The notes: generated from the sequence alone by a model not told the origin. A stretch of DNA of 64,000 nucleotides from Muscardinus avellanarius (GCA_963383645.1 OY726565.1:24550466-24614465); one strand, 5' to 3'; counted from the first letter of the stretch, positions 35,919-47,462 are shown. Numbers and translations are program-made.

Positions 35919-36102
35919 GAGTTTTTTTTGTTTTTGTTTTTGATATAGGGTATTGAACCCAGGAGCATTCTACCTCTGAGCCACACCCCCAGACCATTTT
36001 TATTTTTGCTGAGTCTCACTAAGGCTGACCTCAAACCTGTGATCCTTCTGGCTCAGCCTCCCAAGAACTGAGATTACAAATATGTGCCACCACGCCTGAG
36101 TA
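35919..36102 (-). mobile_element. B1-dID SINE
   Basis: Adjacent to the previous copy. TTTTTG-rich tail, GGTATTGAACCCAGGAGC, GTGCCACCACGCCTGAG. Confidence 0.88.
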
Positions 36103-36268
36103 AAACCATGCTTAACTCCCTTCCACTTTTCAATCAACATTTGATAGTTCCCTTTAGGTTCTAGATCTAGAAGTGGATTATAGTAAGAGAAAAAAAGTTC
36201 CATATTCTGTATTGATAAAAGAAATTAAATAATTTTAAGAATCTATTTTGTACAACAGCAAACATCAG

Positions 36269-36487
36269 CAAGGCCAGGTGGTGGCACTTTCCATCCCAGT
36301 ATTGAAAGGTCAAGACAAGAGGCTTGCAGGTTCGAGACCAGTTTCTGCAACTTAGCAAAAGTCTCAGCAACTAAGTGAGGCTGTTTTGAAACAAAAATTA
36401 AACAAGACAACAACAGAAAAGGACCAGGGGTGTAGCGCGGAGCTGGAAGATCCCTGAATTCAACCCCCAGTGCCACAAAAAAAAAAC
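36269..36487 (+). mobile_element. B1-dID SINE
   Basis: GCCAGGTGGTGGCAC head, GCAGGTTCGAGACCAG, AGGGGTGTAGCGCGGAGC, CAACCCCCAGTGCC end. Confidence 0.9.
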
Positions 36488-37321
36488 CAACTAAACAAAC
36501 AAACAAACAAAACCTAGCAATATAAACTCAGAATTGAAAGTGTTTTTACCTTCATAATGGTATTTATTTCAATAATCCATTTTAAACATATGCTTATGTC
36601 ATAACTTTGCAGATTTTTAATTTTTTCTGTTCTTATGTCCTTGTGTAAAACATTTATAGCTTGCTTAGTTCAAGATTTTCTTACAGTGAATGCTCGATAA
36701 TACCTTGACCCTGAATTCCTCAATGACAAACCCTGCTAGGAAATGATGAAGAAAAGGACCATCTAACGTTTTTTTCTGGGATGAACTATTCTTTCTCAAT
36801 AAGTGACTATCTTCCAAAAAGGTGTTTATAGTCATTACTTATAAAAGTAATGATACTAGAAATAGTTTGTTTTGCCATCTGCTATTTTGATCCGACTTGG
36901 GCTACAATGCCCTGACCATGGACTTTTTCCCCACATGCTGGGAAACTGAGAGTCTAGCGTGGTAGGGTTCCAAACTCCCAAAGGTAATTGTTTATTAAAA
37001 AGATAACTAGCGGCTTGAGACACTTCAATCTGGCTTCAGAATAAGGGGTTTGCTGAAGTGTGATTTCACCACTTCCTAACCAGTGGACTAAAATTTTGAT
37101 TTATTTCTGGCTGAACCCCTCAGGGCTGGGTTTGTTTCTTTCTCTGGTACAGTAGCAAGAAGTGTGTCCGAGTCTAGAGACAAAGGAGTGGGCCATGATG
37201 GGGAAAGTCCATTACGAGGGGAACCAAGAGAAAACCCCAAAGAGCAAAACCAGTATCTACCTCTGCAGAGGATGGTACTCTGTGGCTTGAGAGTTGGAAG
37301 TGTCAGCTCGCCTCCCTTCTT

Positions 37322-37870
37322 TTGTTTTCCAGTGGTAATGAGCCGATAAAAATGCACAGTCACTCAGCCCAACAGAGGCAGCAATACTTTCTGGTAATTC
37401 CATGTCATCTGCCTCTCCAGTTCTCTGTAAAGAGAATTTCCAATCTGTTCTCACGTTCTCAAACCTCTGATCTCTCTCCTACATCTTTAGCTTTAACATC
37501 TGACCCAACTCCTACTCCAAAATGGGTTGGAATGCATCACAGCTTGGTATTATCTCTCCTTCCCACCACGGAGTATGTGAGTGTATCAGACACCCGCACC
37601 CAGGCTTTCCTCCTTTTTACCAGTTTCAAACCCAGAGGAAGCTCTCCCTTTATCTTTCTCATGTGCTTCCGATTTGATTTCCTTTGGACTGCTACACTAC
37701 TTGTTATAGTCATTCTGTCTCCTGATTTATCAGCTTCTCTGGCCATTCGACTCTCCACTTTATCTTTCAACATTCTTCATTGTAAAATTATTTCTCATTG
37801 TAAAAATAAATTGTATATCCAACACCCCCTTCTAATAATTATAAAAATGCCAATAATTCATACCTATTAA
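37322..37870 (+). other. Unrecognised 182-codon open frame
   Basis: The longest open frame in the window on the + strand. Serine-, leucine- and phenylalanine-rich with no motif I know, and no splice or poly(A) evidence. The underlying DNA is pyrimidine-rich and might be an old transposon tail. Probably chance; it ends just before a SINE. Confidence 0.12.
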
Positions 37871-37924
37871 GCACTGAGTATGTGCCAGACATGTTTTATG
37901 ACATGACATTGTGTGTCTGTGTGT

Positions 37925-37987
37925 TTGTGTGTTATTGGAGATTGAACCTGGGTGCATTCTACTACTGATCTATACCGCCAGCATATT

Positions 37988-38034
<47 letters not shown>

Positions 38035-38332
38035 TGGGTCTGGGGAATGAAACCTAGGGGCATTCGACCTCCAAGCTACACCCCCTGCCCTATTTTTATT
38101 CTTTATTTTGAAACCGGGTCTCACTGAGTTGTAGAGAGCCTCACTAAGTAGCTGAGGCTGTCCGTGAACCACGATCCTCCTGTCTCAGCCTCCAAAATGC
38201 TGGGATGACAAGCGTACGCCACCACGCCTGGCTTTAATTTTTATTTTGAAATAGGATCTCACTAAGTTTCTGAGGCTGGCCTCAAACTTGTCCTGCCCTA
38301 ACCTCCCAAGTACTAAGATTCAAACATGTACT
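37925..38332 (-). mobile_element. B1-dID SINE containing a second SINE
   Basis: Outer right arm at 37932-37986 (GGAGATTGAACCTGGGTGC) and outer left arm at 38233-38332 (TTTGAAATAGGATCTCAC). The inner copy separates them at the A-rich linker. Confidence 0.85.
37988..38232 (-). mobile_element. Inner B1-dID SINE with (TTTA)n tail
   Basis: TTTA run (37988-38034), GGTCTGGGGAATGAAACC, GCTGTCCGTGAACCACG, CGCCACCACGCCTGGC. Same orientation as its host. Confidence 0.9.
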
Positions 38333-39160
38333 AGGACCCTCAACTAAGACCCTTTTTATTAGCTTTTTGAGAGGGGGTGCAGGGGGATCACACCAAGATA
38401 TGCCAGCCCTGAAACTTGTACTTCACTCCAGACAATGGAGATAGAGCCATCCATCAGACAGGTGATTTCAGTACAAAAATCTTATCTTTCCATGCTAATC
38501 CCAGAAACTGAGTGATGGCCTCATAGAGGGTCATGGGAATGAAGAGATCAATAGAGCCAATAGAATGATTCAGATGTACTCAAATAGAAATTGGCAATCG
38601 GATGTGAGAGAATTACAAAAATGACTTCTGGTTGGAAATAATGGTGTTCTTTCACGGGTTATAATCACAGATGGGGGAGCTTGGTTAAGGGGAAAAACAA
38701 AGAGTTCATTTTTGGACATTTGGGGCTTTAAGTATCTGTGTTTGGGTGATGAGACTTCAAAGATGAGCACAAGTTGAATTAATAAATCTCCTGAAATTGT
38801 TTTTTTGGAGTAGAAATCCTACGAGTGCTTTTTAAATCCTCACACCTGAAGTTCCACAAGCCCAATGATGTAGTTTAGTAAAACTCAACTAAGTGGTTGT
38901 TCCACCACAGTTGGCATTTTCCCCCAGGTGTCTGGAAAAGGTCAGCCGGCCTTCTACCTGCGTACCACCAAGGACAGGAGGTCCGTGTTTCAGCTTTTGA
39001 GGTGTATACATTTCATCATATGGAGTATTAATCTTTATGATGTTGTCAAGCAGGTTTTATAAAGGAGTTTATTGGTTTTAGTAGCATTCTAAATAAAACC
39101 TATGAATGCAAAGCAGAATATTACTCTTTCTAGAATTTCTAGAATTTTAAGAACTGACCA

Positions 39161-39341
39161 GCCAGGCATTGTGGTACACACCTATAATCCCAGTATTTGG
39201 GCAACTGAGACAGGAGGATGGAAATTTGGAGGCCAGCCTCAGCAATTTAGTGAGACCCTTTCTCAAAATAAAAATGGTTAGGGATATAGCTCAGGGGTAG
39301 AATGCTACCGGGTTCAACCCCCAATACAGAAAAAGAAAAAT
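39161..39341 (+). mobile_element. B1-dID SINE
   Basis: CCAGGCATTGTGGTACACACC head, GGATATAGCTCAGGGGTAG right arm. AAGAACTGACC before and AAGAACTGGCC after form the duplication. Confidence 0.92.
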
Positions 39342-39399
39342 AAAGAACTGGCCTAGACCAGATAAATTACTATAATGGGTTGAGAACGCACGGTCACTA

Positions 39400-39530
39400 T
39401 TGTTAATACTTTTGAGACTCCACTAAGTGATAGACGTTTATTGTAATTTTTACAGTAACCCTACATAGCAGACATTTTCACTTCCATTTTATAAAAGGCT
39501 CGTGAGAAGCTGGGTCCTTTGGGTTAAACC
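39400..39530 (+). mobile_element. Possible MIR/L2 fragment
   Basis: CAGTAACCCTACATAGCAG and TTCCATTTTATAAAAGGC resemble the 3' part of MIR. Confidence 0.35.
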
Positions 39531-39539
39531 AAACACTAA

Positions 39540-39730
39540 GTTGCTGATTCTAGACCTTGGATGCACATTAAGATCACCTGGGGAGCTGTAGTAATTCTGA
39601 GATTCGGGCTGCACCCCACACGGATCACATCAGAACCTGGGAATCAGAGAAAAGCACTAATGGGTCCATGCTCCTGAGCGCTCCCAGGCGACTCAGTGCG
39701 AAGTGTGCAGCCAAGACTGAGAGAGACTAA
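39540..39730 (+). mobile_element. MER5A-like hAT DNA transposon
   Basis: CACATTAAGATCACCTGGGG, GGGCTGCACCCCACACGG, ATCAGAACCTGGGAATCAGAG and GACTCAGTGCGAAGTGTGCAG follow the MER5A order. Confidence 0.65.
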
Positions 39731-40163
39731 CTTGCCACTAAAACCTAGGAGCTTCGTCCACCATGCTGCTGTAAATTAAAAAAATGTTTTCATTTTACAT
39801 TGATATTTGTGACTTCAATAGGACAAGTGATCATCAAACATGTTAAACAGAATAAATACATGTCCTCTTGAGAGAAAAGCATTAACTTCTTCTGCCTTCC
39901 ATATCATCAGAGAAACATTTTTGAAGTTGAGAAATGCCACCGGCCACAGAGCTTCGGGGCTTTGTTTGCTCTGCTTGTTACAAGTCTAAAGCGATTTTAT
40001 ATTTGCATTTGGAGCCTTCCTCGTTTGGAGTCCCCATAGATAGTGCTTGTAAGCTGGGAAAGGGGTATCCGTACAAACCCACCGACAAGTGCTTTCCTTT
40101 ACGGATATAGAAGACAATACCAATCAGTTCCTCAGAGTATCTTAGAGCTCATGACACTTCTTT

Positions 40164-40350
40164 TGGGGGAAGCAGTTACTGGGGACTGAACCCTGGGGCA
40201 TTGCACCTCTAAGCTACACCCCCGGCACTATTTTTTAAATTTTGAAACAGGGTCTTGCAAAGTTGCTGAGGCTGACCTTGAATCTATGATTTTTCTGCCT
40301 CAGCCTCCCAAGTGCTGGAATTATAGGCAAGTGCCCTTATGCCCTACTGA
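40164..40350 (-). mobile_element. B1-dID SINE
   Basis: CTGGGGACTGAACCCTGGGG, CTACACCCCCGGC, AAACAGGGTCTTGCAAAG, then GCCCTTATGCCC. Confidence 0.88.
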
Positions 40351-40361
40351 TCTTATAACAC

Positions 40362-40558
40362 TTTTTTGTTGTTGTTGTTGCGGTAACTACTTCTGAAGAG
40401 CATCCCCAGCCTATTTTTTTTTTTTTCCATTTTGAAACAGGGTCTCCCAAAGTTGCAGAGGGCCTCACTAAGTAGCGGAGGCTGACTGTGAACCTGTGAT
40501 CCTCATGTCTCAGCCTTCCAAGCACTAGGATTACAAATGTGTGCCACCATGCCCAGCT
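40362..40558 (-). mobile_element. B1-dID SINE
   Basis: (TTG)n tail, partial right arm, CATTTTGAAACAGGGTCTCC, GTGTGCCACCATGCCCAGC. TAACAC lies on both flanks. Confidence 0.88.
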
Positions 40559-41725
40559 CCTAACACATTTTGAGGTTTCTAAATTACTAGTAAAACTTTA
40601 GTTGAATTCTTGTTCTGATTTAGCTAGTGACTTTTTATTTCATTTTGAGAAAAAATTTTACTGTCTAAAGCATGGAGATAACAATATGTAATAAAGCCTC
40701 TGCTGTGTACAGTGCACAAATGTCTGGATTCCCAAAGGACATGTTTAAAAAAAATCAGATTTTCCTGTTATGTGTGACAAACTTTCCACAGTCTTCACAT
40801 AATAGGCATGTTTTCTGCAAGATACATATTTTTGACATCTGTGGAACAGATTTTTATCTCAGCATCTATCTAGCATTTATTTTCTTTTAATAGTGCTGCT
40901 TTATTTTAATATGAAATAAAAATCTAGCAAATAAGAGTTATTGAGATACTCATATTTAATGATTATTTTTATTATTCCTTCACTCAGTTATTTTGTGTAA
41001 TAGAGGACTTTCTACTTGCAGTTCTTTCAGAGTCAGTCTTATGACAGAGTTTGATTACTGAAAATAATCTTTAAATTTAAAAAATAAGCTGGAGAGATAA
41101 CGATGTTCCCTGCCCATAGCTCTGTGCCATAGCTCTTAAACAAGCATTTCAACTGGTGCTTAATGATAAAACAAGAGTTTACAAGGAAGAACTAAAGCCC
41201 ATCATGTCTCTTGTATAGATATTTCCCATGATATGCAAGAGGAAGAATTCACACGCCACGCCTCTGGGCCTATGAGGTGTGTGTCAGCTGCCTGCACATT
41301 CAGTGCCAGCCACAGCAGCTGTGGAGAGAGGAAAACTAACACAAAGCTTCTGATTGGATTCTTCATGCCATAATAGCTTTCATTTAATTTTCTGAAATGA
41401 TAAATTCCATGTTCATAATACCCATCAGTTTTAATGACTCATTTCGTTGAGGCCAAGGTGCTCTGTCCAGGTAACCTCAAAGTACATTTACAAGTATGTT
41501 GGTGAGATCTATAGGACTGCAAATATATGCAGCTATAAATGGAAATAGTATATATAGTATATAAATGGTATATATTTCATATATATAGAAATATATATAT
41601 GGAAAACATTTTTCTTGCTTTAGATGATGATGTTTTGGATGGTAGGGGCTTATTTAATATAATTTTTGTTTATCATAACATCCACTTATTTACCATCTAC
41701 GTATACCTTATTTAAAAACAATTTG

Positions 41726-41928
41726 AAAGCCGGGCATGGTGGCGCACGCTTGTAATCCCAGCATTTGGAGGCTGAGACCGGAGGACTGCAGTTTGCGGAC
41801 AGCCTCAGCTACTTAGTGAGGCCCTCTGCAACTCAGTGAGACCCGGTTTCAAAAATAAAGAATAAAAAATAGGGCAAGGGGTGTAGCTCGGAGGTCAAAT
41901 GCCCCTGGGTTCCATCCCCAGACCCGCA

Positions 41929-41967
<39 letters not shown>

Positions 41968-41977
41968 ATGTAAAAAT
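41726..41977 (+). mobile_element. B1-dID SINE, first of three in tandem
   Basis: CCGGGCATGGTGGCGC head, TTTGCGGACAGCCTCAGC, GAGGTCAAATGCCCCTGG, (AAAT)n tail at 41932-41969. Preceded by AAAAACAATTTG (41714-41725). Confidence 0.95.
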
Positions 41978-41989
41978 AAAAACAATTTG

Positions 41990-42200
41990 CTGGGCGTGGT
42001 GGCGCACGCTTGTAATCCCCGCGCTTGGGAGGCAGAGACAGGAGGATCGCGCAGGTTCGAAGCCAGCTGCGCGCACTGGCTTAGGAGACCCTTTTTCCAA
42101 GTAAAAATGTAAAAACAGGTCTGGGAGTGTAGCCCGGAGGTAGAAGGGCTTCCAGGAACCCCAGTACCACCAAAAAAAATAAATAAATAAAATAAAAAAT
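41990..42200 (+). mobile_element. B1-dID SINE, young subfamily, second of three
   Basis: CTGGGCGTGGTGGCGC head, GCGCGCACTGGCTTAGG, CTTCCAGGAACCCCAGTACC. AAAAACAATTTG precedes it (41978-41989) and follows it (42201-42212). Confidence 0.96.
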
Positions 42201-42212
42201 AAAAACAATTTG

Positions 42213-42434
42213 ATCGGGGTGTGGTGACACACACCTATAATCCAAGTACCTGGGAGGCTGAGACAGGAGGATCACAGGTTTGAGGCCAGCCTCCGCAACT
42301 TAACCAGACTCTTAACAACTGAGCGGATCTGTTTCGAAATAAAAAATTTTTAAAAGGGTTGAGAGTGTAGCTCGGAGTTAGGATGCCATGGATTCAATCC
42401 CCAGTACCAAAATAAGTGAATAAATAGTAAAAAT
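42213..42434 (+). mobile_element. B1-dID SINE, third of three
   Basis: GGGGTGTGGTGACACACACC head, ACAGGTTTGAGGCCAGCC, GATTCAATCCCCAGTACC. The AAAAACAATT motif recurs at 42435-42444. Confidence 0.94.
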
Positions 42435-42519
42435 AAAAACAATTAAAGATGATTTTTAAAGTATGTTGTAACTGGAATAAAGTTAATACCAAGTGAAAAC
42501 TCTTCAGAGAACAAGGAGC

Positions 42520-42660
42520 TCGTGATAGTGGAAAGAGCACATGTTTCTTCACTTGGCACCTATGTACATTTGGTTATTTAACTTCTCAGAGCATTGCTGC
42601 CTCCTTTATAAAACATTCCCACTGCAGCACTGCTGAAAATTAAAGCAAGGCTGAGTGGTA
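42520..42660 (+). mobile_element. MIR SINE fragment
   Basis: GATAGTGGAAAGAGCACATG and TTTAACTTCTCAGAGCATTGC match the MIR 5' part and core. Confidence 0.5.
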
Positions 42661-42900
42661 TGTAGGAAGTTGGTGTTCTCATTTGGTTTTTAAGAGGCAA
42701 AGCTCTTCGGTCATTCTTGTTTCACCAAATAAAACTCAAATTATTTTATTTCACTTAGTTTCTAATATGATCTTATTACTATCATTTATTGAGTATTCAC
42801 TATGTGTGAAGTTATATATTACCTTTATTCAAAGTTTTCCTTTATTCCTTATTTTATTTCATCCTCAACAATTCATTTTTGGTCAGTAAGATCAACCATC

Positions 42901-43105
42901 TTTTTTTATTTTTATTTTTATTTTTGGTGGTACTGGGGTTCCTGGAAGCCCTTCTACCTCCGGGCTACACTCCCAGACCTATTTTTGTATTTTTATTTGG
43001 AAGCAGGGTCTCTTAACCCAGCGCGGCTGGCTTCGAACCTGCGCGATCCTCCTGTCTCCGCCTCCCAAGCGCGGGGATTACAAGCGTGGCCACCACGCCC
43101 GGCGT
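42901..43105 (-). mobile_element. B1-dID SINE, young subfamily, 11-bp TSD
   Basis: GGGGTTCCTGGAAGCCC to CACCACGCCCGGC. Flanks GATCAACCATC (42890-42900) and GATCGACCGTC (43106-43116) differ only at two CpG-type positions. Confidence 0.95.
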
Positions 43106-43759
43106 GATCGACCGTCTTCTGAGTGATGTAAACCTGCACTTGTTGATGTACCATCCGAATTCATCACGATGGCGAGTTAGCATTTCTCCCCATAGCTTCA
43201 TCCCAATACAGAGGTTCCTGGTGTGTCTAGAATTATATTGTATATGTTTTGTACATTTTTTTCATGTGAATTGCAAGGTACCTACTACCGCTTTCTTGTT
43301 TGTTATATACAAACCAGTGTGTGAATCAAAATTATCTAAATAATTCAAAAAATTGTTGCTTTATAGGAAGGAATTATTTAAATTTGTTTAAAATTATTGA
43401 AATGTTACTATAATTGCAATAATTATTTCTCCACATATGCTGCAATTAAACTATACAATTATTGGGACTCTTTGAGAGTTTATGTGTATTCCACCTCAGT
43501 GTTTCACCTCAGTGTTCTGTTTTTCATTTTCTGGCCAAGGCAAACTTCTCTACTTTATGTATCTTATGGAAGTCTTTAAAATATCATGTATATTTCATTT
43601 AACGCATCCTACCATTTGTTTTTTGAAGTACTTACAAAATAGTACCCTGGGTTTTTTTTTTTTTTTAAGAATTCTTGAAAATCTGCCAAGAACAGTAAAT
43701 AATTAAGTAATCACATTTCGTGCTTCAAGAAAGTCACAAATGTAACAATTATAATAAAA

Positions 43760-44010
43760 TTTCAGAGTAGAATTCAAGATCATTAAGGTTTGAAAAAATG
43801 AGTAAGACAGACTTCTCTAATAAATCTAAAAATAGGAAACAGGTAAACAACATAAGAAATGAAAAAAGTTTTTTTAAAGTTGTAAAAGAACATTATACAC
43901 AAATCATATACTAACACATTGAAATATTTAAATAAAATGGATAAATCCCTGGGGAAATGCAAATTTCCAAAATTAATTTAAGAAGAAATAAATTATCTGA
44001 TAACATTATT
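43760..44010 (+). mobile_element. L1 ORF2 fragment, ancient
   Basis: AACATAAGAAATGAAAAAAG, AAAAGAACATTATACACAAA, AATGGATAAATCCCTGGGG and TTAAGAAGAAATAAATTATC follow the L1 ORF2 order, degenerate. Confidence 0.65.
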
Positions 44011-44404
44011 TAGATATTTATGATATTTTAGGATTTCTGAGCTAGAAACGGCTTTAAAGACCACATAATAAAAATCTCATAGTTTGTAAGTAGGAATTTT
44101 AGGGTCCTAAGTTATTATGGCAAACAGAAAACATCCCATCTGTTGCCTTTGGAAATTAGAAGGTCGAAGTGGATTCCTGTGGGAGGGAAATTTAGGGGAG
44201 GTGTTAGATGGTAAGAGGGAAAAAGTGAACTTAGCCTTGCAAGAGACTTGACCACAGAAAGAGAGAACCAATTAAAAGGAGATTGTTTGGTTTAAGACAG
44301 AGACTCTACCAGGTTTGTGGTCCAAGAAATTAAGCATATAAGCTAATAAAGGGGGAGTAGGTAAGTTTGAGCAAATGTGAAATCAAGAGTAGTTGCTATT
44401 TTGA

Positions 44405-44446
44405 ACTGGGCGTGGTGGTGCATGCCGGTAATTCCAGTATTTGAGG
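44405..44446 (+). mobile_element. B1-dID SINE head fragment
   Basis: Only the first ~40 bases (GGGCGTGGTGGTGCATGCC). Directly followed by a reverse right arm. Confidence 0.7.
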
Positions 44447-44852
44447 CTTTGGGTAGAACCCAGGGGCATTCTACCACTGAGATACACCCTCACCCCTTTT
44501 TTTCTTTTCTTTTTTTTCTTTCTTTCTTTTTTTTTTTTTTTTTGGTGGTACTGGGGTACCTGGAAACCCCTCTACCTCCAGTTACACTCCAAGACACCTA
44601 TTTTTTATATTTTTTAAATTTGAAAACAGGGTCTCTTAAGCCAGCATGGCTGGCTTTGAACCTGTGAGATCCTCCTGTCTCCGCCTCCCAAGTGCGGGGA
44701 TTACAAGCGTGCGCCACCACGCCCGGCTGTTTTTCTACTTTTAAATAGTCTTGCTGAGTTGCTGAAGCTAGCCTTGAATGAATCTGAGATCCACTTGTCT
44801 CAGACTGCCAAGTACTGGGGTTCTAGGTGCATGTCACTGTTACCTGGCTTTT
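44447..44852 (-). mobile_element. B1-dID SINE split by an inner SINE
   Basis: Outer right arm at 44447-44495 (GGTAGAACCCAGGGGC) and outer left arm at 44735-44852 (AGTCTTGCTGAGTTGC). An inner copy lies between. Confidence 0.82.
44497..44728 (-). mobile_element. Inner B1-dID SINE, young subfamily
   Basis: CTTT/T tail, GTACTGGGGTACCTGG, TTAAGCCAGCATGGCTGG, CGCCACCACGCCCGGC. Same orientation as its host. Confidence 0.9.
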
Positions 44853-44879
44853 ATGTCACTATCAAATGTGATTTCACTC

Positions 44880-45395
44880 TAAGTTTTGGAGAGCAAGTCT
44901 TTATTAAATAGGAATGTTTACATCTATTCATAAATTGCAAGGAATATTGTTTTGGGTTTTGAATTTTATTAAATGTTTTCATATAATAAATTATATGGAA
45001 GCCATTATTAATGTTCAATCATTCTATATTACTGGATATGCTCTGATTTGCTATTGATTTGTTACCCTTTTACTGTTGCTGCATTAGATCTTTTAGTACT
45101 TTTATGTTTAGTTTGATAAGTGAAAATGTCTCAGTTCATTTTGGTATCAATGTCATTCTACCATCCTTGTAAAACCAGATAAATAGTTATCTTGTTCTTT
45201 GGACTGGAAATGTTTTATAAAATGAGAATTTTATATGTTGCTTTAGTTTTTTTAGAATTTATACTTTTTTTAAAATTTTGTCTTCATTAAAGAATTTCTT
45301 CTTTCATTATCACTCAATTTTATCTAAGATTACTAGTTTGATCTCTAGGCCAGCTGTGATCATGAGTGTCCATTTTATGAAGGTTTTCAAAAATT
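44880..45395 (-). mobile_element. Degenerate antisense L1
   Basis: AT-rich sequence with reversed L1 ORF2 character, continuing after the SINEs at 45870. Tentative. Confidence 0.4.
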
Positions 45396-45399
45396 TATT

Positions 45400-45536
45400 T
45401 TGAAACAGGGTCTCACTAAGTTGCTGAAGGTCTCACTAAATTGACAAGGATGGCCTGGAGCCTATGATCCTCCTGAATCAGCCTCTCAAGTACTGGGATT
45501 ACAAGCATGTGCCACCACGCCTGACTGCCTGGCTAT
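45400..45536 (-). mobile_element. B1-dID SINE, left arm only
   Basis: GAAACAGGGTCTCACTAAG to GTGCCACCACGCCTGAC. Confidence 0.85.
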
Positions 45537-45552
45537 AATTTTATTTTTTATT

Positions 45553-45857
45553 TTATTTATTTTTTGGTGGTACTGGCGATGGAACCCTTCTACCCCCGGG
45601 CTACACTCCCAGACCTATTTTATATTTCGATTTTTTTTTTTTTTTTTTTTTTTTTTTTGCGGGTCTGGGGATGGAACCCAGAGGAATTTGACCTCCAAGC
45701 TACACCCCTGCCCAGCTTTTTATTCTTTATTTCGAGACAGGGTCTCACTGAGTTGCAGAGGGCCTCACTAAGTAGCTGAGGCTGTCCGTGAACCGCGATC
45801 CTCCGGTCTCAGCCTCCCAAGCGCAGGGATTACAAACCTGCGTGACCACGCCTGGCT
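45553..45857 (-). mobile_element. Two B1-dID SINEs joined at a T-rich tract
   Basis: A partial right arm (45560-45628, GGCGATGGAACCC) is followed at a long T run by a full reverse copy (45632-45857, GGTCTGGGGATGGAACCC to CCACGCCTGGC). TATAATTTT occurs on both outer flanks. Confidence 0.87.
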
Positions 45858-45864
45858 ATAATTT

Positions 45865-46720
45865 TGATTTTTAATTTCATTGCATTGTGATCTGAGATGA
45901 TGTCATATGTTATAAACTTTTTATTTTGTTTTGTCATAGAACTGGCTTCTGTAAATGTTCCATTTAAAATGTAAAGAACCATACATGCTCTTTTTATGTA
46001 TAATATTGCAAAGAAAGGTTAATTGTTTTTAGTTTTCAATACTGTTTTTCCTCCACTTTTTCTGCGACTGAAATCCCTCATTATAATTTTAGTTTGACAG
46101 TTTCCTTCTACTTTTCTATTTTTGTTTTATATTCTGTGAAAATTCATCATTGTGACATTTGGTTTTTGTGTATATTAGAATTTGCTTAATATAATTCTTT
46201 TCATTTCTTTATTTTCAGTCTCCCTGTGTCACTGGGTCTGAGGATGTCTCATTAATATATTACTGACATTAGATTTTTAAAATCCGATATGACAATTTAA
46301 CAGTTAACCACTGAATTTGAAGCCTTTTATTTGTTGTGATCTTGGATGTGTTTGGAGTTACTCTTGTTTTCCTGTTTCTTTTATTTATCTTGTTTTTAGT
46401 AAGTTGTCCCTTTATGCACCTTTCTCTGGACTGATGGCTTCCCCTTAGTTGTATTTCCCCTCTGATATTTCCCAAATGCACTATTTGCTTCTACTTGTTG
46501 TACTTGCTTTAACAATCTAAATGTCCAAATACAGTTTCTGTTACCAAGAATTGATCTCTAGATAATCGATTAGTTGATATCTAACTGATATCTCTAATAA
46601 CCTCAGAAAGCAGCTTAGCATAATTGTATTTTTCTCTGCTCCTTACAACTCTCATTCTTCACAGGTTTTAACTTCCCCTGATATTTTCAATTTTACATCC
46701 AGGTAGATATAAATACACAG
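45865..46720 (-). mobile_element. Degenerate antisense L1 ORF2
   Basis: CATTGCATTGTGATCTGAGATG, CCTCATTATAATTTTAG and a TTTGTTGTGATCTTGG region resemble reversed, very old L1 ORF2 or HAL1. Confidence 0.55.
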
Positions 46721-46754
46721 AGAGAGAACGAGAGAGAGAAAGGAGAGAGAGAGA

Positions 46755-46806
<52 letters not shown>
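46720..46806. repeat. (GA)n(GT)n compound microsatellite
   Basis: GA-rich stretch followed by about twenty-five GT units (46757-46806) at the tail of the next reverse SINE. Confidence 0.96.
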
Positions 46807-46807
<1 letters not shown>

Positions 46808-47010
46808 GGAGGGTACTGGGCATTGAATCTGGGGCATTCTACCTCCAGGTTACACACTCAGCCCTATTTTATTTTTATTTTGAAACAGGGTCTCACTAGG
46901 TTAATGAGAGTCTCACTATTTGCTGATGCTGCCCTCAAACCTGCAATCCTCCTGACTCAGCCTCCCAAGCACTGGGATTACAAGCATACACCACTACCTA
47001 CATCCAGCTC
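46807..47010 (-). mobile_element. B1-dID SINE
   Basis: GGTACTGGGCATTGAATC, ACACTCAGCCC, TTTGAAACAGGGTCTCAC, CACCACTACC then CATCCAGC. Confidence 0.9.
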
Positions 47011-47039
47011 AGGTGGTTATATTTTTAAAATTATATAAA

Positions 47040-47460
47040 AATTATACATCTATGTGGTTTACTTAAATGTGGCATATTTTACTTACTGCCTTTGCTACCT
47101 GTCAAACCCATCACTTCTTTTTCTCATTCTTTTCCCCTGGAGTTCTTCTTAGTGGTTTCTATTGTCTGGTAATACTTACAGTGAGCATCTTAAAAAAGTA
47201 AAACTTCAAAGTTCCTTTCAGTTCTAAAAATATCTTTATTTCTGCCTCTCACTTGAATACTAGTTTGGCTGGGTGTAGAATTCTGACTTCAAAGTTATTT
47301 TCCCTTAGAATGTTGAGGCTATTATTCCTTTGCCTTTTTATACCCTGGGTTGCTCACAAGGAATCTGGTGTCATTCTGATTCTTATTTCTTTGCAACTAA
47401 TCTTTATTTTCATTCTGACAGCTTTTAAGATATTTCTCTTTATTATCAGTGATCACAATA
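47040..47460 (-). mobile_element. Ancient antisense L1/HAL1 ORF1 region
   Basis: TTTGGCTGGGTGTAGAATTC, TTGAGGCTATTATTCC and GGAATCTGGTGTCATTC follow a reversed L1-type ORF1 region. Confidence 0.6.
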
Positions 47461-47461
47461 T

Positions 47462-47462
<1 letters not shown>

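Noticed and set aside
41833..42275. Overlapping reverse open frames of 127 and 133 codons
   Set aside because: They are translations of three tandem SINEs. The recurring ASNLRDPPVSASQARGLQA motif is SINE-encoded and recurs at other SINEs.
41714..42444. Regularly spaced short repeats resembling a CRISPR array
   Set aside because: The spacers are full SINEs of about 210-250 bp, the repeats are SINE target duplications, and the genome is mammalian.
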